Source: an uncultured Prevotellaceae bacterium
GTDB lineage: Bacteria; Bacteroidota; Bacteroidia; Bacteroidales; Bacteroidaceae
Direction: 5' to 3'
NCBI GenBank assembly: GCA_900315105.1
Contig: OMXX01000091.1
Coordinates: forward strand, 1 to 26,058
DNA: 26,058 bases
Both the position numbers and the translations under genes were made by a program. Positions 21,426 through 26,058 of the stretch are shown in pieces (the stretch's first letter is position 1; each line of letters opens with the position of its first letter). The notes under the pieces are model-generated. The model had not been told where the DNA came from. It did not search any database and saw only the letters and a program-made list of their open reading frames with translations.

Positions 21426-21749
21426 ATGCAAAAAGGCGAAGGTAAGTTTAAGACGGCTCTTAAAAAAGATATTCAGGAAAGGCTTCCAGGAGCAATGGTG
21501 GTTTATTTAAACCCTAATGATATTAAGGGAATACCTGATATGGAAGTCATGTACAATGACCGTTGGGCAGTTCTTGAAGCAAAAGCTTCTGAGGAAGATT
21601 ATCGTAAAGATATTGCTAATCCTGAAAAGATGTCACAGTCATATTATGTAAAGAAAATGAATGAAATGTCTTTCGCAGCATTTATATTTCCTGAGAACAA
21701 GGAGGAAGTATTAAATGCAATGGAAACAGCGTTACGATCTCCAAGGTAA
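21426..21749 (+). CDS. VRR-NUC-type nuclease
   Basis: 107 aa. Core motif of the PD-(D/E)XK fold: GIPDMEV (D38) then WAVLEAKAS (E51, K53), with a starting helix and a closing beta strand AAFIFPE. Size and order agree with the stand-alone VRR-NUC enzymes of phages, thought to cut structured or branched DNA. AAAGGAGG before the ATG. It lies next to the helicase, the usual pairing. The C-terminus overlaps the next gene. Confidence 0.8.
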   Translation: MQKGEGKFKTALKKDIQERLPGAMVVYLNPNDIKGIPDMEVMYNDRWAVLEAKASEEDYRKDIANPEKMSQSYYVKKMNEMSFAAFIFPENKEEVLNAMETALRSPR

Positions 21750-22290
21750 GCATGCATTCTTAGGAGGCTCTAATTATCATTGGATAAATTATGATAAAGA
21801 GAAGTTTGATATTTCTTATACTAATTATTTGGCAAAAGAAAAAGGAACTAGACTTCATGAACTTGCTAAGAATTTGATAGATGAGGGAATTGAACTTCCT
21901 AGATCTAGAAAAACACTTAACATGTATGTGAATGATGGAATTCGTTTTCATATGCGAACTGAACAATTAGTTATTTATACAGATAATGCATTTGGTTGGG
22001 CAGATACAATAGCATTTAATGAAAATAAGAAATTCCTAAGAATACATGATTTGAAAACTGGCGTTATACCAGCACATATAGAACAGTTAGAAATTTATGC
22101 AGCATTCTTTTGTTTGGAACATGGTTATGATCCTCATGAATTAAAGTTTGAATTTCGTATTTATCAATCAAATGATATTTTCATGGAGAATGACATGACT
22201 GAACCATTGCTTGCCGATAAGATTCAAGAAATCATGACTCAAGCAATAATAAAAGACAAACGAATCGATGAACTTAATGAAGGAGAATGA
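21715..22290 (+). CDS. PD-(D/E)XK exonuclease, RecB/Cas4-like
   Basis: 191 aa. GTRLHELA (H48), FGWADTI (D97), IHDLKTG (D112, K114) and the QLEIY (Q124, Y128) motif occur in the order H, D, D-x-K, QxxxY, as in RecB-like nucleases. There are no cysteines placed for the iron-sulfur cluster of Cas4. Probably a phage DNA-processing exonuclease for recombination or replication. AAGGAGG 9 nt before the ATG at 21715; the frame overlaps the VRR-NUC gene by 35 bp. Confidence 0.8.
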   Translation: MQWKQRYDLQGKHAFLGGSNYHWINYDKEKFDISYTNYLAKEKGTRLHELAKNLIDEGIELPRSRKTLNMYVNDGIRFHMRTEQLVIYTDNAFGWADTIAFNENKKFLRIHDLKTGVIPAHIEQLEIYAAFFCLEHGYDPHELKFEFRIYQSNDIFMENDMTEPLLADKIQEIMTQAIIKDKRIDELNEGE

Positions 22291-22295
22291 ATCAA

Positions 22296-25200
22296 ATGGA
22301 TAATGAAAGACCAGACGAATTATTCCATTATGGTACGAAACGCGAAAGCGGAAGATATCCTTATGGATCTGGAGATGTTCCGTATCAGCATGAACCTTGG
22401 TTTGAAGGTTTTGGTGAAGGTGGCGTTTCTTCTTCTCCTTATGCTCAGGAATTATGGTATAATAATTTTGATTATGGTGGAACAAAATCGTATCAAAGAG
22501 CTCCTTGGTTCTGTGATGAAGTATTAAAACTTAAGAAACAAGGTTTGTCAGAAAAAGATATTTGTAAAAAATTAACACCAAAAGATGCACCAATAGACAA
22601 GAAGACTGGAAAACCAAAAGAGATGTCAATTAATGAATTGCGCTCTCGTGTTACAGTTTCCAGAAATGCAAAGCAGCAGTCATTGATATCTCAAGCTGAG
22701 AAACTTAAAGCTACTGGAATGTCTAATACTGCAATAGCTACTGAGATGTTTGGTGATGCATCTAAAGAATCAACAGTTAGAAATCTTTTAGATCCAAGTG
22801 CAAGAGAGAAATCTGATGTAACCTTTAAGACAATGAACATGCTTAAAGATGAAGTAGACAAAAAAGAGTTTATTGATGTTGGCGTAGGTGCTGAATATAT
22901 GGCCAATGTGTCAAGAACTAAACTCAATGCTGCAGTATCTGGTCTTGTTGATGAAGGTTATAAGATTCATTACTTAAATGTTACACAGCTTGGAACAGGA
23001 GAAAAAACCTCACTTAAAGTTCTTGGTCCTCCTGGTTCAACATATAATGAAGCAAAAGCTGCAAAAAATGATGCAAGAATAGGAACACTTGGTGACTACT
23101 ACTTCGACGATAAAGGTAAGACCTTCTTAGGAATTAAAGATCCTGTTTCTATCGATTCTAAGCGTATTGATATTTGTGCTGCCGAAGAAGGTGGAAAACT
23201 AAAGGATGGTCTTATTGAACTTCGTCGTGGAGTTGATGACTTATCAATCGGTAATTCAAAGTATGCCCAGGTTAGAATAGCTGTTGATGGAAAATTTTAT
23301 ATAAAAGGAATGGCTGTTTATGCGGATGATCTTCCTAAAGGCATTGATATTCGTGTAAACTCTAACAAGTCAAGAGCTAAACTTGGTGATGATCCTACTG
23401 GATATTTGAAACTTATGAAAGGTCTCGAATATGCAAAGGATGCTAACGGTAAAGAAACTAAAAAGATAATTGGTAAAGTTGACAAAGATAATCCTTTTGG
23501 TGCATCAATCAAGGAATCTCATGATGAGAACGCTACAGAAGAAGATATTAAGCTTCTTGCTGGTGGTCAGTATGAGTATCTTGGTAAAGATGGAAAGAAA
23601 CATTTAGGTGCAGTTAACAAAGTTAATGAAGAAGGCGACTGGTCTAAGTGGTCAAGGAATCTTGCTAGTGAATTCTTAGCTAAGCAGCCTGTTCCTCTTG
23701 TTAAAAGACAGCTTGACGTAGCTTATAAAGCAAAGCAAGAAGAATTTGATAGAATTAATGAGCTTACAAATCCTGTTGTTAAAAAGAGATTGATGGAATC
23801 GTTTGCAGATGAGTGTGATTCGGATGCAGTCAATCTTAAAGCAGCAGCAATGCCTAGACAAGCAACATCTGTAATATTACCTTCTAAAACTTTGAAAGAT
23901 GGTCAGATTTATGCTACTAATTTCAAAGAAGGCGAAGAAGTAATACTTATTAGATATCCTCATGGAGGAAAGTTTGAAATTCCACATCTTAAAGTAACTC
24001 ATCGTAATGCTGAGTGTAAAAAGATGATAGGAACAAATCCAAAAGATGCTGTCTGTATTAATTCTAAAACAGCTGCTCAGTTGTCAGGTGCAGACTTTGA
24101 TGGAGACACGGTTCTTGTAATTCCTAATAATAATCATTCGATTCAGCATCAGAATCCTCTTGATGGATTAAAAGATTTTGATACAGGAATTTATAAAGCG
24201 TATCCTGGAATGCCAAAGGTTAAGCATCAAGCAATGCAAACCGAAATGGGTAAGATAACAAATCTTATAACGGATATGACAATCAAGGGTGCTGGTAATG
24301 ATGAATTGGCCAGAGCAGTAAAACATTCAATGGTTGTTATTGATGCCGAAAAGCATAATCTTGATTATAAGAGATCTTATGATGAGAATGGTATTGCTGC
24401 ATTAAAAGAATATTATCAAGGTGGAGCAAACAAAGGTGCTTCTACATTGATATCTAGAGCTAAGTCAGAAGTTAGAGTTCCAGATAGAAAACGTTCATTG
24501 ATATCTGAAGGAGGCCCGACAGATCCAGTTACTGGTGAAAAACGTTGGACAGAGAAATCACCAAAAGATTCAACTTATAAGCAGCAAAAGATGAGAATAG
24601 CTACCAAAAAAGATATTGCTAATGGCGCTAAACCTGGAAGCAAAGTTCCAGTATTAGATGAAAACGGTAATGAAATTTGGGAAGAAAAAAGACGAACAAT
24701 AAAGTCTACTAAAATGTATGAGGCAAAAGACGCATATGAATTATCTTCAGGAACTAGAGTTGAGAATGCATATGCTGATTACGCTAACAATATGAAGAAA
24801 CTCGGTAACAAAGCTCGTCTTGCAGCAATGAATACTCCTAAAATGAAATATGACCCTGAAGCAGCTATTAAATATAAAGAAGAAGTCGAAGATCTTAAAG
24901 CTGCTAATAATTTGGCTAAGATGAACTCTCCTAAAGAAAGACAAGCTCAGATTCTTGGCAATAAAATATTTAATGCTAAGAAAAGAGATAATCCTGATAG
25001 GAAGGATGATAAGGATTGGCTTAAGAAGATGAAGGGTCAGGCTATTAGTGGAGCCAGATCTAAAGTTGGTGCCAAGAAGCAGACGGTAAACATAACACCT
25101 AAGCAATGGGAAGCCATCCAAGCAGGTGCTATTAGACAAACACTTTTGGAAGACATTCTTAAGAATACTTCACTGGATGTCATACAGACCTATGCTACTC

Positions 25201-25337
25201 CCTATAAGGAGACACCGATAGACCCCGCTAGAACCAGTAGGGTAAAGTCCCTATTAAACATGGGGTATCCCCAAGCCTACATAGCCGAGCAGTTAGGAAT
25301 CTCAGCCTCTACTGTAAATAGGATAGCCAATGAATAA
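22296..25337 (+). CDS. Single-chain two-barrel RNA polymerase-like protein
   Basis: 1013 aa; the ATG at 22296 has 10 nt from AGGAG, while the ATG at 22287 touches it. N-terminus: HYGTKRESGRYPYGSG, an element frequent in phage virion proteins. Then two helix-turn-helix-like units (LKKQGLSEKDICKKL, LKATGMSNTAIATEM). About residues 336-360: IKGMAVYADDLP, IDIRVN and NKSR, matching the beta-subunit barrel (KG, DMP, DIVLNP, SR). About 545-610: VILIRYPHGG and AAQLSGADFDGDTVLVI, matching the beta-prime LNRAPTLH and NADFDGD; D600, D602 and D604 would hold the catalytic metal. C-terminus: helix-turn-helix AEQLGISASTVNRIA. Barrel order is that of YonO of SPbeta and of QDE-1. Probable RNA polymerase, perhaps packaged in the virion. 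Confidence 0.75.
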   Translation: MDNERPDELFHYGTKRESGRYPYGSGDVPYQHEPWFEGFGEGGVSSSPYAQELWYNNFDYGGTKSYQRAPWFCDEVLKLKKQGLSEKDICKKLTPKDAPIDKKTGKPKEMSINELRSRVTVSRNAKQQSLISQAEKLKATGMSNTAIATEMFGDASKESTVRNLLDPSAREKSDVTFKTMNMLKDEVDKKEFIDVGVGAEYMANVSRTKLNAAVSGLVDEGYKIHYLNVTQLGTGEKTSLKVLGPPGSTYNEAKAAKNDARIGTLGDYYFDDKGKTFLGIKDPVSIDSKRIDICAAEEGGKLKDGLIELRRGVDDLSIGNSKYAQVRIAVDGKFYIKGMAVYADDLPKGIDIRVNSNKSRAKLGDDPTGYLKLMKGLEYAKDANGKETKKIIGKVDKDNPFGASIKESHDENATEEDIKLLAGGQYEYLGKDGKKHLGAVNKVNEEGDWSKWSRNLASEFLAKQPVPLVKRQLDVAYKAKQEEFDRINELTNPVVKKRLMESFADECDSDAVNLKAAAMPRQATSVILPSKTLKDGQIYATNFKEGEEVILIRYPHGGKFEIPHLKVTHRNAECKKMIGTNPKDAVCINSKTAAQLSGADFDGDTVLVIPNNNHSIQHQNPLDGLKDFDTGIYKAYPGMPKVKHQAMQTEMGKITNLITDMTIKGAGNDELARAVKHSMVVIDAEKHNLDYKRSYDENGIAALKEYYQGGANKGASTLISRAKSEVRVPDRKRSLISEGGPTDPVTGEKRWTEKSPKDSTYKQQKMRIATKKDIANGAKPGSKVPVLDENGNEIWEEKRRTIKSTKMYEAKDAYELSSGTRVENAYADYANNMKKLGNKARLAAMNTPKMKYDPEAAIKYKEEVEDLKAANNLAKMNSPKERQAQILGNKIFNAKKRDNPDRKDDKDWLKKMKGQAISGARSKVGAKKQTVNITPKQWEAIQAGAIRQTLLEDILKNTSLDVIQTYATPYKETPIDPARTSRVKSLLNMGYPQAYIAEQLGISASTVNRIANE

Positions 25338-25349
25338 AGGAGGGTACCC

Positions 25350-25628
25350 ATGGAAAACGAAATAAAACCCATGCTACTAACAACCTCCGATAACCCCTTC
25401 AATCCATTTACCCAGCCTACAGACTGGGAGGCATATGACAGAGATCATGGCTATCATTGTAGAGAGTACCTGGCTAGAGTAGCATTCGTTTCACCTGATC
25501 TACCAGATGACGAGTATACCCAAGCTGTAAACGATGCTGTACTTAGTATTATAGCATTCAATAGTAAGTACCCAGATCCTGTACTACCAGAAGGCGTTAC
25601 TTATGAGGTAGCAGTAGAAAAAGATTAA
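25350..25628 (+). CDS. Conserved phage protein usually found before the terminase
   Basis: 92 aa. TTSDNPFNPFTQPTDWEAYD, GYHCREYLARVA and an AVNDAVLSIIAFN helix match a small family I recall in many Firmicutes phages just upstream of HNH and terminase genes (NPFDPFTxFDxW, GYxTxxYLARI). Function unknown; it marks the border of replication and packaging modules. AAAGGAGG precedes the ATG. Codon choice here is richer in CCC, GGG and AGC than in the long genes before it. Confidence 0.8.
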   Translation: MENEIKPMLLTTSDNPFNPFTQPTDWEAYDRDHGYHCREYLARVAFVSPDLPDDEYTQAVNDAVLSIIAFNSKYPDPVLPEGVTYEVAVEKD

Positions 25629-25650
25629 AAGTTTATTGCAACATTGAAAT

Positions 25651-25688
25651 GAATTAAAGAAGCTGTTCATTAATTGTTTCTTTAATTC
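25651..25688 (+). terminator. Perfect inverted repeat, possible terminator
   Basis: GAATTAAAGAA (25651-25661) pairs perfectly with TTCTTTAATTC (25678-25688); a T-rich stretch follows. It could end the transcript of the gene at 25350. The stem is A+T rich, so the call is weak. Confidence 0.4.
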
Positions 25689-25730
25689 TTTCTTTGTTGC
25701 TTTAACTTTTGTTTTTCTTTTTATACATAA

Positions 25731-25866
25731 TTAAATTAAAGAAAAAAGCAAATGATTTGAATTACAAGGTTGTCTGGTTCTTGTGATTAAAACAAAAATA
25801 ATTCATTGTTTTCCCCTTTCTTTTTGAATCATTTGTTTAAATCATTTGCTTTCTTGTTTAATTTAG
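25731..25866. repeat. Long imperfect inverted repeat
   Basis: The 28-nt arm at 25731-25758 is the near-complement of 25839-25866 (core AAGCAAATGATTT against AAATCATTTGCTT), with an 80-nt spacer that holds another copy of GAATCATTTG. No open frame is visible. It may be a structured RNA, a recombination trace or part of a packaging region. Confidence 0.55.
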
Positions 25867-25922
25867 TTTGTAAAAAGAAATGAACACAAAGACCACCTTC
25901 ACCTGTCACATTCAAAACAGGG

Positions 25923-25950
25923 AGGGGGGTCTCGAAAAATATACCCCCCT
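25923..25950. repeat. G/C-run hairpin
   Basis: AGGGGGGT (25923-25930) and ACCCCCCT (25943-25950) form a perfect 8-bp stem with a 12-nt A+T-rich loop. No T-tract follows, so it is not a standard terminator. Similar G-run/C-run dyads are something I recall near cos and terminase regions of Firmicutes phages. Confidence 0.5.
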
Positions 25951-25954
25951 TATG

Positions 25955-26024
25955 CATCGCGGCTGTCCCAAAAAATTCTCCGGGGGATATTTTTAAGAAA
26001 TGTTTTTGGGTTTAAACTGCGATG
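25955..26024. repeat. Nested dyad, candidate packaging-site element
   Basis: CATCGC (25955-25960) mirrors GCGATG (26019-26024); inside it CCCAAAAA (25967-25974) mirrors TTTTTGGG (26003-26010); the centre carries CCGGGGGATATTTTT. Together with the adjacent G/C hairpin, this non-coding tract before the expected terminase genes is a candidate cos or pac site. The rest of 25629-26058 shows no gene. Confidence 0.4.
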
Positions 26025-26058
26025 AAACTATACCAATACTTAATCTAAACTAGAAATG

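Larger units (their letters stand above)
3650..23351 (+). repeat. Dispersed strand-biased word TGATATT (about 58 copies)
   Basis: Start positions read by eye: 3650, 4590, 4894, 5003, 5087, 5144, 6137, 6310, 6739, 7257, 7350, 7465, 7692, 7995, 8064, 9221, 9335, 10959, 11074, 11173, 11509, 11560, 11630, 11678, 12117, 12643, 12891, 13056, 13116, 13749, 13932, 14060, 14211, 14280, 14424, 14543, 14791, 15684, 15863, 16236, 16506, 17283, 17508, 17633, 17730, 18197, 19025, 19188, 19359, 19612, 20688, 20755, 21003, 21518, 21807, 22173, 23168, 23345. No AATATCA was found on the + strand. Copies occur as Asp-Ile, as Leu/Met-Ile-Phe, and at stop codons, so the protein code alone does not explain them. 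Confidence 0.7.

Noticed and set aside
21715..22290. Cas4 as a name for the RecB-like nuclease
   Set aside because: The nuclease motifs fit, but the four cysteines for an iron-sulfur cluster are missing and there is no CRISPR context.
3650..23351. TGATATT as simple Asp-Ile codon-pair bias
   Set aside because: Many copies are in another frame (Leu/Met-Ile-Phe), at stop codons or in non-coding DNA, and the complement is missing.
444..25139. Open frames on the minus strand, several over 100 codons (for example 10686-11072, 11547-11966, 19536-19919, 24747-25139)
   Set aside because: All lie opposite clear + strand genes, lack good ribosome sites and show low-complexity or unnatural composition.
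25629..26058. Group I intron or riboswitch
   Set aside because: No conserved core elements of these RNAs could be recognised; only paired repeats are visible.
1..26058. CRISPR arrays, tRNA genes, rRNA genes, integrase or insertion sequences
   Set aside because: No regularly spaced direct repeats, tRNA-like cloverleaf ends, or transposase/integrase motifs were seen in any plausible frame.

Overview
The window looks like part of a tailed-phage (or closely phage-derived) genome from a low-GC Firmicute, most likely a Clostridia/Lachnospiraceae-type gut host. The grounds are: every convincing gene lies on the + strand; genes are small, tightly packed and often overlap stop-to-start; ribosome binding sites are strong AGGAGG/AAGGAG types; the composition is A+T rich; and a compact phage replication module leads into what looks like the edge of a packaging module. 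No integrase, repressor, tRNA, rRNA, CRISPR or insertion sequence was seen. Family calls rest on reading motifs by eye; no database search was run.

Layout. (1) 1-2740: a run of short accessory genes, nearly all built as the same cassette: promoter, strong RBS, one small gene, terminator hairpin, then the next promoter starting inside the terminator T-tract. The promoter has a fixed form, TTCGCAA, 13 nt, TATAAT, often with TTACA in the gap, and no normal -35 box. (2) 2769-8358: a long operon of small proteins, many with CxxC zinc-binding pairs, including a zinc-ribbon protein with an RNA polymerase alpha-CTD-like domain, a membrane-anchored 3D-domain cell-wall protein, and a Lar-like zinc protein. 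(3) 8428-14778: a block rich in membrane proteins with glycine-rich transmembrane segments, including two related proteins (275 and 373 aa), followed by a phage gene split by an apparent frameshift (14783-15324). (4) 15217-15534: repeats of TCCCA(N)TTTT in both orientations around a very A+T-rich tract, a candidate replication origin. (5) 15535-22290: replication and recombination genes: a 1359-aa helicase/primase/family B polymerase fusion, a probable ssDNA-binding protein, an SF2 helicase and two PD-(D/E)XK nucleases. (6) 22296-25337: a 1013-aa protein carrying both halves of a two-barrel RNA polymerase active site, including ADFDGD. (7) 25350-26058: a small gene of a type usually found just before the terminase, then 430 bp of non-coding DNA full of inverted repeats.

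How it may work together (inference). Early small genes are fired individually from the TTCGCAA promoters. The replication operon starts at or beside its own origin. The large fusion protein could unwind, prime and copy DNA with the ssDNA-binding protein and helicase. The single-chain RNA polymerase may transcribe part of the phage genome. Across positions 3650-23351, but not in the outer parts of the window, the word TGATATT occurs about 58 times on the + strand in every reading frame, while I found no copy of its complement; this strand-biased word is the most unexpected signal here.
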